From assembly GCF_001021045.1 (NCBI RefSeq), contig NZ_CP011545.1, forward strand, positions 2,108,001 to 2,172,000: a stretch of 64,000 nt of DNA, in the 5' to 3' direction. This stretch comes from Corynebacterium testudinoris. GTDB taxonomy: Bacteria > Actinomycetota > Actinomycetes > Mycobacteriales > Mycobacteriaceae. Made by a program: the position numbers and the translations under genes. Shown here piece by piece: positions 34,220 through 42,862 of this stretch (positions are counted from its first letter, which is position 1; the number at the start of each line of letters is the position of its first letter). Below the pieces are notes generated by a model that had not been told where the DNA came from, made no database searches, and worked only from the letters and a program-made list of their open reading frames with translations.

Positions 34220-35371
34220 TTAGCGGCCCAACGCACGCACCGCGTCCAAGGCGGCATCCACATCTGCCAGCAGATCCTCAATGTCCTCAATGCCGATGGA
34301 AATGCGCACGAGATCGCGGGGCACCTCCAGCTGCGAGCCCGCGGCGGATTGGTGAGTCATTGTGGCGGGGTGCTCGAGGAGCGACTCGACGCCGCCGAGG
34401 GATTCCGCCAGACAAATGAGGGAGGTGTTCACGCAGAACGTGCGGGCCGCCTCTTCGGACTGGAACCGCACCGAGATCATCCCGCCGAAACGCTTCATCT
34501 GCGTTTTCGCCACCTCATGGCCGGGGTGAGATTCCAGACCCGGGTACAAGACGCTGGACACGACATCGGCGGCGTCCAGGTGCGCAGCGACGGCCTCGGC
34601 GTTATCGCAGTGGCGGTCCATGCGCACCGCCAGGGTCTTGATCCCGCGGGCAGTGAGGTAAGCGTCGAAGACCGAGGGGATCGGGCCCACCCCACCCTGG
34701 AACCACAGCAGCTGCTCATCGAAGGCGGCGTCGTTGGTAACCACTGCCCCACCGACGACATCGGAATGCCCGCCGAGGTATTTCGTCGTGGAGTGAAGGA
34801 CATGATCGGCGCCCAGCGCGAGGGGCTGCTGCAGGTAGGGGGAGGCGAAGGTGTTGTCGACCACCAGCGCGGCGCTGCCCTTGATGGCGGCAACAGCGGC
34901 GATGTCCGTGACTGAGAGCGCCGGGTTGGACGGGGTCTCCAGCCAGATGAGCTTGGTGTTGTCCTGCAGGGCGGCCTCGACGGCGGCGACGTCGGTCGTG
35001 TCCACCACGGTGTACTCCACGCCCCATGCCCCGTAGGCCTCGTCGATGAGCCGCCAGGTTCCGCCGTAGGCGTCATGGCCCAGGATGAGGTGGTCGCCGG
35101 GGCGCAGCAGGATGCGCAGGATGACGTCGGTGGCGGCCATGCCGGAGGAAAATGCGCGGCCGTGGCTGGCCCCCTCCAGGGCGGCGATGGTCTTTTCCAG
35201 CGCGTCGATGGTCGGGTTGCCGCAGCGGGTGTATTCGAAGCCGCCACGCAGCTCGTTGAGTCCGTTCTGGGCAAACGTCGTCGAGGCGTAAATCGGGGTG
35301 TTGATCGAGCCGAAGAGGCTATCGGGATCGTAGCCGGCGTGGATCGAGGCGGTTGAGAAACCGTTGGTCAT
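34220..35371 (-). CDS. metB: cystathionine gamma-synthase
   Basis: A 383-residue PLP enzyme of the Cys/Met metabolism family, joining O-acetylhomoserine and cysteine in methionine synthesis. The N-terminus FSTASIHAGYDPDSLFGSINTPIYASTTF, the phosphate-binding YTRCGNPT and SSGMAAT, the PLP-lysine in STTKYLGGHSDVVGGAV and the C-terminal ARTFCVNTSLICLAESLGGVESLLEHPATMTH are typical. I prefer metB to the gamma-lyase from the overall similarity pattern and genus context. The ATG at 35371 (MTNGFSTASIHAG) fits the family. A weak TAGAC-N6-GTTCA site at 35440-35455 recalls an McbR box. Confidence 0.9.
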   Translation of the reverse strand: MTNGFSTASIHAGYDPDSLFGSINTPIYASTTFAQNGLNELRGGFEYTRCGNPTIDALEKTIAALEGASHGRAFSSGMAATDVILRILLRPGDHLILGHDAYGGTWRLIDEAYGAWGVEYTVVDTTDVAAVEAALQDNTKLIWLETPSNPALSVTDIAAVAAIKGSAALVVDNTFASPYLQQPLALGADHVLHSTTKYLGGHSDVVGGAVVTNDAAFDEQLLWFQGGVGPIPSVFDAYLTARGIKTLAVRMDRHCDNAEAVAAHLDAADVVSSVLYPGLESHPGHEVAKTQMKRFGGMISVRFQSEEAARTFCVNTSLICLAESLGGVESLLEHPATMTHQSAAGSQLEVPRDLVRISIGIEDIEDLLADVDAALDAVRALGR

Positions 35372-35546
35372 GTCGGTTCGTCCCTCTCTATGGTGGTCGA
35401 CCTTAGTGGTCAATGGGGCGGGCAAACTGACCGCAACTATAGACCAAGCGGTTCACTCGGGGCGAACCTGCAGACGTACTTATATTCACGGACCCCTCGG
35501 CAAAGCGAGCCCCACCTCCCCGCGCTACCCTCGAAGGCGGATGACT

Positions 35547-36506
35547 ATGGAAACAACACTGAATACCCTAAGCACCTGGTGGAACGAGCCGGCGACGCAA
35601 TCGTGGCTGATTGAAAAACCGCTGCATATTCTCCTCACCATCATCGTGGCCTCCGTCGCGCACTGGCTGCTGCGGCGGCTCATCGATCGGCTCGCGCGCC
35701 ACAATGCGACCACGCCGATCTCCTTGCCCAGAATCGCGGGCACGCTGACCCGTCGCTCGCGGGAGGCCGATGATTCCTCCGCCCAGGCCGAGGCGATGCG
35801 CCAAACTCAGGAAGCCCGGCGCGTCACCCGCATCCGCACCCTGGCTGATGTGGGTAAATCGGCTGCCGCGATCCTCGTGTGGTCGTGGGCGATTTTGGCC
35901 ATCCTCTCCACGTTGGGCGTCAACGTCGCCCCGATCATTGCGTCGGCGGGCGTGGTGGGCGTCGCCCTGGGCTTTGGCGCACAATCGCTGGTCAAGGACT
36001 TTCTCTCCGGCATTTTCATGCTGCTGGAGGACCAATATGGGGTGGGCGATACCGTCGATGTGGGCAATGGCATCACCGGCGAGGTGGAGGAGGTCACCCT
36101 CCGCGTGACCACGTTGCGCGATATCGATGGCACCCTGTGGTACGTGCGCAATGGCGAGATCCTGCGCGTGGGTAACTTCTCCGACGAGTACTCCATCGCC
36201 CGCATTCAGGTCCCGATTGGCCTGTCCAACGACACGGATAAGGCGGCGGAGGTGATCCTCGAATCGGCGAAGAAAGCGGTGGCAGACCCCGCGATCTCCA
36301 ACTTTGTTCTGGGCGAGCCCACGTTCAACGGCATCACCGATGTCGCCCCCGATCACCTCAGTCTGCGGCTGTCGGTGAAGACCTTGCCCGCGAAGCAGTG
36401 GACCGTGCAGCGTCGCCTGCTCAGTCAGGCGCTGGCCGATATGCAGGCCGCCGGGATTACCACCCCGTACCCGCACGGGGTCGGCGGCTTTAAGGTGGAG
36501 CCATGA
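35547..36506 (+). CDS. MscS-family mechanosensitive channel
   Basis: A small-conductance mechanosensitive channel of about 319 residues, which opens under membrane tension to release solutes. An N-terminal helix (KPLHILLTIIVASVAHWLL), an Arg/Glu-rich cytoplasmic loop and a second helix (AAAILVWSWAILAILSTLGV) precede the pore-lining TM3 (IASAGVVGVALGFGAQSLVKDFLSGIFMLLEDQYGVGD). A beta domain with DIDGTLWYVRNGEI follows. In corynebacteria such channels can also export glutamate, but the long C-terminal extension of MscCG is absent. The ATG at 35547 is preferred (GAAGG 9 bases upstream); the ATG at 35541 is too close. It overlaps glbO by ATGA. Confidence 0.9.
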   Translation: METTLNTLSTWWNEPATQSWLIEKPLHILLTIIVASVAHWLLRRLIDRLARHNATTPISLPRIAGTLTRRSREADDSSAQAEAMRQTQEARRVTRIRTLADVGKSAAAILVWSWAILAILSTLGVNVAPIIASAGVVGVALGFGAQSLVKDFLSGIFMLLEDQYGVGDTVDVGNGITGEVEEVTLRVTTLRDIDGTLWYVRNGEILRVGNFSDEYSIARIQVPIGLSNDTDKAAEVILESAKKAVADPAISNFVLGEPTFNGITDVAPDHLSLRLSVKTLPAKQWTVQRRLLSQALADMQAAGITTPYPHGVGGFKVEP

Positions 36507-36916
36507 GTGAATCGCTTTATGATGCCGTCGGTGGCGACGCCACCTTCACCCGCCTGGCCGCAGGCTTCTACGCGCAGGTGCGCACCGATGACATCCTCGG
36601 CCCGATGTACCCCGAGGATGATTGGGAAGGCGCGGAGAATCGCCTCAAGTGGTTCCTCGCCCAGTATTGGGGTGGGCCGACGACCTTCAATGAGCAGCGC
36701 GGCGCGCCGATGCTGCGGCGCCGGCACCATGAGTTCCCCGTCGACCGGGCCGCGGCGATTCGGTGGCTCGATCTCATGGAGAATTCGCTAGCCCAGATCG
36801 ATGAGGAGACCATTCCGCCGGCCCACCGGCATGCGATCTGGGATCACATGCAGCGGGTGGCGGCGATGCTGATTAATCAGCCAGATCCGGGAACACCGCC
36901 CGCACGGGCTCACTGA
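36503..36916 (+). CDS. glbO: group II truncated haemoglobin
   Basis: A 137-residue 2-on-2 globin. LYDAVGGDATFTRLAAGFYAQV is the AB region, YPEDDWEGAENRLKWFLAQYWGGPTTF covers helices C-E with the group II-typical Trp/Tyr, and RRRHHEFPVDRAAAIRWL holds the proximal His (F8). The single WGGP motif and size match GlbO. It binds oxygen or nitric oxide and is thought to help respiration and oxidative defence. Its start overlaps the MscS stop (ATGA). Its last 44 bp overlap the 3' end of the convergent alanine dehydrogenase gene. Confidence 0.93.
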   Translation: MSESLYDAVGGDATFTRLAAGFYAQVRTDDILGPMYPEDDWEGAENRLKWFLAQYWGGPTTFNEQRGAPMLRRRHHEFPVDRAAAIRWLDLMENSLAQIDEETIPPAHRHAIWDHMQRVAAMLINQPDPGTPPARAH

Positions 36917-37967
36917 TCAATCGTCCCCCCTCGGTCATCAGCCCCGGCGCAAGGCCGGGATGCTTATCGACGGCCCCCTTAACCCCCAGCGATGCGATCG
37001 CCCGGACGTACGGCAGGGTCGCCGAGGTCAACGCGCGGGTGGAGGTGTTGGCCACCGCACCGGGCATGTTAGGCACGCAGTAGAACAAGGTCTCCCCCAC
37101 CCGGAAGGTGGGCTCCTCGTGGGAGGTCTTGCGCGAAGACTCGAAGCAGCCACCCTGGTCGATGGCGACGTCCACCAGCACGGCCCCGCTCTTCATGCGG
37201 TCAACGAGGCTATCGGGGACCAACGTCGGCGCTTTAGCACCTGCGACTAGGACGGCGCCGATGACCAGATCGGCGTCGAGTAGCTCAGCCTCGATGGTGA
37301 GCTGATCTGAAATGATCGTGCGAACGTTGCCGTGGTAGATGTCATCGAAGCGGGCGAGCACGCCCGGGTCCAGGTCGAGGACGGTGACCGAGGCCCGCAG
37401 ACCCTGGGCGATCGCGACTGCCGACGCCCCCACCTGCCCACCACCGAGCACCACCACCTTCGCCGGGGACGTACCCGGCACGCCACCGAGCAAGACTCCC
37501 CGCCCGCCCTTCGGGCTCATGAGGTGGTGGGCGCCTTCCTGCACTGCGAGGCGGCCCGCGACCTGACTCATCGGCGTGAGCAGGGGAAGCCCGCCGCGGG
37601 GATCCGTCACCGTCTCATACGCCAAGGCCGTGGTGCCGGCGTTGAGCAGCGCCTCCGTCACCGACCGCGAGGAAGCAAGGTGCAGGTAGGTGAACAGGAT
37701 CAGGTCCTCGCGCAGCAAGGGAAACTCCTGCTCCAGCGGCTCCTTCACCTTGAGCACCATCTCCGCGTCGCCCCAGACCTCCTCCGCGGTGGGCACTATC
37801 CGCGCCCCCTTGGCCGCATACTCCTCGTCCCGGAACGAGCTTCCTAGCCCCGCTCCTTGTTGGACGATAACGTCATGCCCCTCTGCCACCAGGGTGCCGG
37901 CTGCAGAGGGACTGAGGGCCACGCGGCCCTCGCTGTTCATCACTTCTTGTGGAATACCGATGCGCAT
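36873..37967 (-). CDS. ald: alanine dehydrogenase
   Basis: A 364-residue NAD-dependent L-alanine dehydrogenase interconverting alanine with pyruvate and ammonia. MRIGIPQEVMNSEGRVALSPSA with the substrate-binding Arg, EGHDVIVQQGAGLGSSF, KVKEPLEQEFPLL (Lys and Glu of the active site), LASSRSVTEALL, and the NAD motif VVVLGGGQVGASAVAIAQGL (about 172-191) are present. RTSHEEPTF and VPNMPGAVANTSTRAL close the fold. The stop lies inside the 3' end of glbO. It is divergent from the chromate transporter gene. Confidence 0.94.
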   Translation of the reverse strand: MRIGIPQEVMNSEGRVALSPSAAGTLVAEGHDVIVQQGAGLGSSFRDEEYAAKGARIVPTAEEVWGDAEMVLKVKEPLEQEFPLLREDLILFTYLHLASSRSVTEALLNAGTTALAYETVTDPRGGLPLLTPMSQVAGRLAVQEGAHHLMSPKGGRGVLLGGVPGTSPAKVVVLGGGQVGASAVAIAQGLRASVTVLDLDPGVLARFDDIYHGNVRTIISDQLTIEAELLDADLVIGAVLVAGAKAPTLVPDSLVDRMKSGAVLVDVAIDQGGCFESSRKTSHEEPTFRVGETLFYCVPNMPGAVANTSTRALTSATLPYVRAIASLGVKGAVDKHPGLAPGLMTEGGRLISEPVRAVFPDLAD

Positions 37968-38068
37968 AACTCCTCACAGTACTGAAGGATCCCGACACGT
38001 GGCTTGGCACACATTGCCCGACAACTGAGAGCCGCCTTGCTGAGCGGATGTGAGGAAACTGCCTTAGC

Positions 38069-39226
38069 ATGACAACAATGACACGCCAGCGCAGTCCGCT
38101 CATCGAGGTCATCGGGAGTTTCGGGCTCCTCGGCATCACGGCCTTCGGCGGGCCGACGGCGCACCTGGGGTACTTCCGGGAGGAGTTCGTCGCGCGCCGG
38201 AAGTGGCTAAGCGAGCAGGCCTACGCAGAGGTCGTTGCCTTGGCGCAGTTCCTCCCGGGCCCGGCGTCCTCGCAGGTGGGGATGGCCCTGGGCTACCATC
38301 GCGCTGGCTGGGCCGGGATGATGGCGGCGTGGTTGATGTTTACTCTGCCCTCCGCGATTGCGTTGGGCGCCTTCGGCCTGTTCCTAACGGCGGGCGATGC
38401 ACAGCAGGGGTGGATTGGGGGTTTGCTCGCCGCGGCGGTCGCGGTTGTTTTCCATGCCGTCAGCGGGATGGCGAAGGCCATGGCATCGACCGGCGCCACG
38501 GCCACGATCGCCGTGGTAGCGGGCATCATCGTGCTCGCCGTGCCGGGATCGTGGACTCACCTGGTGGTGATCATCGGCGCGGGGCTCCTCGGCGTGCTGG
38601 TGCTGCCCGCTGATCCCGCCACGGACTCCGAGGACATGGGGCTACGGCCGGTGAGCCTACGCGCCGCCGCCGTCGCCCTCGGCCTGTTCATCGCTCTGTT
38701 CGCCGCCGCTGCGTCTCTCGGTGGCCGCGCCGCCGCCTACTTCCACGCCGGTTCCCTGGTGTTCGGCGGCGGCCACGTCGTCCTACCCCTGTTGGAACGG
38801 TTGACGGTGGCTACCGGGTGGATTGACCAGGCAGAATTCCTCGCCGGGTACTCGGCAGCGCAGGCGGTGCCGGGGCCGCTGTTCACCTTCGCGGCCTACC
38901 TGGGGGCGGTCGATCGCGGGGTCGCGGGAGCCGTCGTGGCGACGGTTGCCATTTTCGCCCCGACAGCACTGCTCATGATCGGCGGGATGCACTTCTGGGG
39001 TCGCATGCGCCACCTCAACGGTGTCCGCAAGGCTGTCGGCGCCATCAATGCCGCCGTCGTTGGCCTGCTCGGTGCCGCACTGTGGGACCCGGTGATCACC
39101 CACGGCATCACTGGCACCGCGAGCCTTGCCATCGCCGCTGGCTGCTGGTTGGGATTGGCGGTGTGGAAGCTCCCGCCGTGGCTGGTAGCCGCGGGAGCGG
39201 CGCTGGCGGGCGCTGCCCTGCTTTAG
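38069..39226 (+). CDS. chrA: chromate transporter, ChrA family
   Basis: A 385-residue membrane protein with two homologous chromate-transporter halves: FGLLGITAFGGPTAHLGYFREEFVARRKWL at about 14-43 and SLVFGGGHVVLPLLERL at about 225-245. Each is followed by AQFLPGPASSQVGMALG or AQAVPGPLFTFAAYLG. The full-length two-domain form is the classical ChrA, which exports chromate or takes up a related oxyanion. About 10-12 hydrophobic segments are visible. The start may be 38069 or the second Met at 38078. Its 3' end overlaps the convergent hypothetical gene by 4 bp. Confidence 0.93.
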   Translation: MTTMTRQRSPLIEVIGSFGLLGITAFGGPTAHLGYFREEFVARRKWLSEQAYAEVVALAQFLPGPASSQVGMALGYHRAGWAGMMAAWLMFTLPSAIALGAFGLFLTAGDAQQGWIGGLLAAAVAVVFHAVSGMAKAMASTGATATIAVVAGIIVLAVPGSWTHLVVIIGAGLLGVLVLPADPATDSEDMGLRPVSLRAAAVALGLFIALFAAAASLGGRAAAYFHAGSLVFGGGHVVLPLLERLTVATGWIDQAEFLAGYSAAQAVPGPLFTFAAYLGAVDRGVAGAVVATVAIFAPTALLMIGGMHFWGRMRHLNGVRKAVGAINAAVVGLLGAALWDPVITHGITGTASLAIAAGCWLGLAVWKLPPWLVAAGAALAGAALL

Positions 39227-39840
39227 AACAGCGACAGTGAGGTGGACCGGTAGACGGATCCAAAGGGGGCGTCGATACGCACCCACCGCCCAGTGGTGGA
39301 TACCCGCAGGTGGCGGGGAATATCGATCGGGGCGGAAAAGCCCGGAATGAGGCCAAGCGAGGTGCAGGCGAAGATCATCCGCATGGGAATGTCGACGGTA
39401 CCGTCGAGGGTGATCACCGCCTGGTCGAGCAGGCTGGCGGGCGGCCCGAGGGGGCCGGAAAACTGGCGGGCGAGAGCTTGGCCTTTGTCGGCCAATTCAC
39501 GCACCACCTGCACCGGAAGCGTATCGACGATCGCGAAACCCGACGCCGGCGGCAACGCGCCAGGCCAGTTCGGGTCCCTGGCGGGACCAATCGTCTCGGA
39601 ATCGGCGTGAAGGGCATCGAGCAAGTCCGTCGCAGCGACGACCGCGCCATCGCGCGAGGCTCTACCAGTGATGCGCCTAGACGCAACGACCTGGAAAGGA
39701 GTGGTGATGAAGACATCGACCGACTGCTCATCGAGCTGACGGAAGCGGGCGGAGGCGGAGGCGTCGAGGCCGACGGCGCGATCAACGAGTGACCGCAACC
39801 CCGGCCGACCATCGACAACCTGCAACGACTCCGTTGTCAC
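39223..39840 (-). CDS. conserved actinobacterial hypothetical protein
   Basis: A 205-residue soluble protein with no motif I can name. It begins SLQVVDGRPGLRSLVDRAVGLDASASARFRQL and ends with RWVRIDAPFGSVYRSTSLSLF; the middle carries DVFITTPFQVVASRRI, PWPGALPPASGF-like sequence (NWPGALPPASGF) and VVRELADKGQALARQ. No signal peptide or membrane helix is evident. It overlaps the upstream thioesterase gene by ATGA, so the two form an operon. A role linked to acyl thioester or cell-envelope lipid metabolism is possible only by context. Confidence 0.8.
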   Translation of the reverse strand: MTTESLQVVDGRPGLRSLVDRAVGLDASASARFRQLDEQSVDVFITTPFQVVASRRITGRASRDGAVVAATDLLDALHADSETIGPARDPNWPGALPPASGFAIVDTLPVQVVRELADKGQALARQFSGPLGPPASLLDQAVITLDGTVDIPMRMIFACTSLGLIPGFSAPIDIPRHLRVSTTGRWVRIDAPFGSVYRSTSLSLF

Positions 39841-40295
39841 TTGTCGGATTCACCCGGTTCGAGCTGATCCACATCGGGCGAACGAGTGAGGATCTTGACT
39901 TCCTTCTCCGTGATCGACCGCGGACGCTCAGTGTTCATATCAACCGCAACCTGCACGCATTCCACGATGCAGGCGACGCGACCCTGGCGGTCCTTGATCT
40001 CCTGGCGAGTGGTGAAAGACGTGTTACCGATCTCCACCACCTGGGTCTCAATGACCAGCTCCGTGGTGTCCGGCAAGACCGGGCGCAAGTAATCAACATC
40101 CAAGTGGCGGACGAAAACCGCGAAGTCATGCCCCCGCGCCGTGAATTCATCCTCGGCGAACTTTAGGCGCGCCTCCTGGGCGACCTCCACGTAGTTCGCG
40201 TTCATGATGTGACCGTAGCGGTCGAAATCAGACCACCGGACCGGAACCGTAGTGATATGAAGTGGAGAGTTATCGTCAGCGGTCATTCCGTACAT
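39837..40295 (-). CDS. hotdog-fold acyl-CoA thioesterase (4HBT type)
   Basis: A 152-residue single hotdog domain. The signature VRWSDFDRYGHIMNANYVEVAQEARLKF (about 18-45) carries the catalytic Asp of the 4-hydroxybenzoyl-CoA thioesterase/YbgC class. VDYLRPVLPDTTELVIETQVVEIGNTSF and GRVACIVECVQVAVDMNTERPRSI follow the usual beta order. It would hydrolyse an acyl-CoA; the chain preference is unknown. The start is ATG 40295 or, equally likely, ATG 40286. It precedes and overlaps the hypothetical gene at 39223-39840, and lies downstream of ettA on the same strand. Confidence 0.9.
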   Translation of the reverse strand: MYGMTADDNSPLHITTVPVRWSDFDRYGHIMNANYVEVAQEARLKFAEDEFTARGHDFAVFVRHLDVDYLRPVLPDTTELVIETQVVEIGNTSFTTRQEIKDRQGRVACIVECVQVAVDMNTERPRSITEKEVKILTRSPDVDQLEPGESDK

Positions 40296-40403
40296 ACGGG
40301 CGCTCGTTCCTTTCTGGCGTACACGGGGTCAGTGCAGCGAATTGTCCGTGTTTGTCCTCGTCCAATCTATACCTCTCGCCCGCGTTCCGGCACATAGCGG
40401 CGC

Positions 40404-42074
40404 TTAGCGAGTCAGCTTTCGGTGGGTCACGCGCGACGGACGAGCAGCGTCGGCACCGAGGCGCTCGACCTTGTTCTTCTCGTAGTCACCGAAGTTGCCC
40501 TCGAACCAGAACCACTGCCCCTCAGCCACATTGCCTTCCCAGGCGAGGATGTGAGTACAGGTGCGATCCAGGAACCAACGGTCGTGGGAAATGACCACGG
40601 CGCAGCCCGGGAACTTCTGCAGAGCGTTTTCCAAAGAACCGAGCGTTTCCACGTCGAGGTCGTTGGTCGGCTCATCGAGGAGGATGAGGTTGCCGCCCTG
40701 CTTGAGCGTCAGCGCCAGGTTGAGGCGGTTGCGCTCACCACCGGAGAGAACCTTGGACGGCTTCTGCTGGTCCGGGCCCTTGAAACCGAAGGCGGAGAGG
40801 TAGGCACGGGACGGCATTTCGTTCTGTCCGACGATGATGTAATCGAGCCCATCGGACACGATCTCCCAGACCGTCTTCTCCGGGTCGAGGTTCTCGCGGT
40901 TCTGGTCAACGTAGGACAGCTTGACGGTCTCGCCGACCTCGACGGCACCGGCATCGGGCTGTTCCAAACCAACGATCGTCTTAAACAGCGTCGACTTACC
41001 CACGCCGTTCGGGCCGATGACGCCGACGATGCCGTTGCGCGGCAAAGTGAAAGACAGGTCCTTGATGAGCACGCGGCCATCAAAGCCCTTCTCCAGCTCC
41101 TTAACCTCCACGACCTTGTTGCCCAGACGCGGCGGGGTCGGGATCTGGATCTCTTCGAAGTCGAGCTTCTTGTACTTCTCGGCCTCAGCAGCCATCTCCT
41201 CGTAGCGCTCCAGGCGAGCCTTGTTCTTCGACTGGCGGGCCTTCGGGGACGAACGAACCCAGGCGAGCTCCTCCTTGAGGCGCTTCTGCAGCTTCTGGTC
41301 CTTCTTGCCGGACACCTCGAGGCGCTCGGCCTTCTTCTCCAGGTAGGTGGAGTAGTTACCCTCGTAGGGGTAGAGCTTGCCGCGGTCGACCTCACAGATC
41401 CAGCCGGCAACGTGATCGAGGAAGTAACGATCGTGGGTGACGGCAAGGACGGCGCCCTTGTAATCAGCCAGGTGCTTCTCCAGCCACAGCACCGACTCGG
41501 CGTCAAGGTGGTTGGTCGGCTCATCGAGCAGGAGCAGATCAGGCTCGGAGAGCAGCAGCTTAGCCAGGGCGACGCGGCGGCGCTCACCACCGGAAAGATG
41601 GGTGACCGGCTCATCCGACGGCGGGCAGCGCAGAGCCTCCATGGCCTGCTCAATCTTGGAGTCAACCTCCCACGCATCGGCGGCATCCAGGTCTTCCTGG
41701 AGCTTGCCCATTTCATCCATGAGCTCGTCGGTGTAGTTGGTCGCCATTTCCTCGGCGATCTCCTCGAAGCGCTTCTTCTTCTCGAAGATATCGCCCAGGC
41801 CCTCTTCCACGTTCTCGCGGACGGTCTTTTCCTCATTGAGCGGCGGCTCCTGCATGAGGATGCCCACGGTGGCACCCGGGTCGAGGAAAGCCTCGCCGTT
41901 GGAGGGCTGATCCAGACCGGCCATGATCTTCAGGATCGAGGATTTACCGGCACCGTTCGGGCCGACGACACCGATCTTGGCGCCCGGGTAGAAGGCCATC
42001 GTGACATTGTCCAAGATGACCTTGTCACCGATGGCCTTGCGCACGTTCTTCATCGTGTAGATGAACTCGGACAT
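40404..42074 (-). CDS. ettA: energy-dependent translational throttle ABC-F protein
   Basis: A 556-residue ABC-F ATPase with two nucleotide-binding domains. Walker A motifs are GPNGAGKSS (about 36-44) and GPNGVGKST (about 345-353). Signatures are LSGGERRRVALAKLLL and LSGGERNRLNLALTL, and Walker B regions are LLLLDEPTNHLD and LILLDEPTNDLD. The linker (WVRSSPKARQSKNKARLERYEEM) and arm insertion match EttA, which binds the ribosomal E site and gates the first steps of elongation according to ATP/ADP. No transmembrane domain. The ATG at 42074 follows AGGGG by 5 bases. Confidence 0.95.
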   Translation of the reverse strand: MSEFIYTMKNVRKAIGDKVILDNVTMAFYPGAKIGVVGPNGAGKSSILKIMAGLDQPSNGEAFLDPGATVGILMQEPPLNEEKTVRENVEEGLGDIFEKKKRFEEIAEEMATNYTDELMDEMGKLQEDLDAADAWEVDSKIEQAMEALRCPPSDEPVTHLSGGERRRVALAKLLLSEPDLLLLDEPTNHLDAESVLWLEKHLADYKGAVLAVTHDRYFLDHVAGWICEVDRGKLYPYEGNYSTYLEKKAERLEVSGKKDQKLQKRLKEELAWVRSSPKARQSKNKARLERYEEMAAEAEKYKKLDFEEIQIPTPPRLGNKVVEVKELEKGFDGRVLIKDLSFTLPRNGIVGVIGPNGVGKSTLFKTIVGLEQPDAGAVEVGETVKLSYVDQNRENLDPEKTVWEIVSDGLDYIIVGQNEMPSRAYLSAFGFKGPDQQKPSKVLSGGERNRLNLALTLKQGGNLILLDEPTNDLDVETLGSLENALQKFPGCAVVISHDRWFLDRTCTHILAWEGNVAEGQWFWFEGNFGDYEKNKVERLGADAARPSRVTHRKLTR

Positions 42075-42160
42075 TGTTCCCCTTATGTGTTGCTTGTTGG
42101 CACTGCTGGCGCGCAATGCTCAGACGTCACGCACAAGGGTACATGACCTCCCCGGCCCGG

Positions 42161-42724
42161 CTAGAAGGGAGGCTCACCCGTTCCTTCCTCCGTGCCGTCG
42201 CCCACCGAAGCGGCCGCCGGGGTCGGCGGGGTCGGCGGCGCTTCCGCGGGAGGGTTGGCCGGCTGCTCGGTGGTATCTCCCTGATCGGCCACGATGGCGT
42301 CATAGAGCGTGTCCGCAGTCTTGGCGTCAGGCAAACCTACGTTGATGAGGTTCTTCTCCGCATTGTCCACCTTCATGGAGCCGATGATGTACTTGTTGAG
42401 ATCCAGGCCCACGCTGATGGCGCGCATGAGGGTCTTGGAGCGCTTCTGGTTGTGCTCATCTACCCACTGGTCAGTGATCAACATGCCGTGAACGATGACG
42501 GGCATGCCCTTGGCCAGGGACTTTTTGCAGTTGATGGCCAGTGGTCCCCAGGCATCAACGCTCAGGTACATCTGGTCAATGTCGATCCAGTTGTTGTCTT
42601 TGTCCTGCACGCGGCGACTAGAGGCGATGCGGAGGCTGCATTTCTGGGCGCCGGAGCGCTCGAAGCGTTGCAATTTGGGGTCGTGGGTGAGGTTGCCGAT
42701 GATGGTGGTGGTCGTATGAGCCAT
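42161..42724 (-). CDS. ssb: single-stranded DNA-binding protein
   Basis: A 187-residue SSB with one OB fold: TTIIGNLTHDPKLQRFERSGAQKCSLRIASSRRV, then LSVDAWGPLAINCKKSLAKGMPVIVHGML. The acidic/Pro-rich tail ends GTEEGTGEPPF. The terminal PPF resembles the partner-binding tip of SSB tails (usually DDDIPF). The divergence from canonical SSB suggests a second paralogue of the SsbB type. The ATG at 42724 has AAGGGGGA about 9 bases before it. Two inverted perfect DnaA boxes lie upstream at 42815-42852. Confidence 0.9.
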   Translation of the reverse strand: MAHTTTTIIGNLTHDPKLQRFERSGAQKCSLRIASSRRVQDKDNNWIDIDQMYLSVDAWGPLAINCKKSLAKGMPVIVHGMLITDQWVDEHNQKRSKTLMRAISVGLDLNKYIIGSMKVDNAEKNLINVGLPDAKTADTLYDAIVADQGDTTEQPANPPAEAPPTPPTPAAASVGDGTEEGTGEPPF

Positions 42725-42814
42725 GGTGAATGGTCCCCCTTGGTGGTGTGTTTGTCCTGGCACCTCCCAGGGTGACAGGACGGGAGGACGGTGACCACGG
42801 GGGCGTCGATAAGC

Positions 42815-42852
42815 TGTGGATAACCGCTCCGGGCCGGGTGGAGTTATCCACA
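42815..42852. promoter_or_regulatory. paired inverted DnaA boxes
   Basis: TGTGGATAA at 42815-42823 and TTATCCACA at 42844-42852 are both perfect consensus DnaA boxes in opposite orientation. They are embedded in perfect 11-bp arms CTGTGGATAAC/GTTATCCACAG. The site lies between the copD/ctaG gene and ssb. It could bind DnaA to regulate ssb or titrate DnaA; as an inverted repeat it could also form a hairpin. Confidence 0.6.
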
Positions 42853-42862
42853 GAATTCGCTC

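Noticed and set aside
35440..35455. McbR operator upstream of metB
   Set aside because: Only the left half (TAGAC) matches well; the right half fits 3 of 5 bases, too weak to list as a feature.
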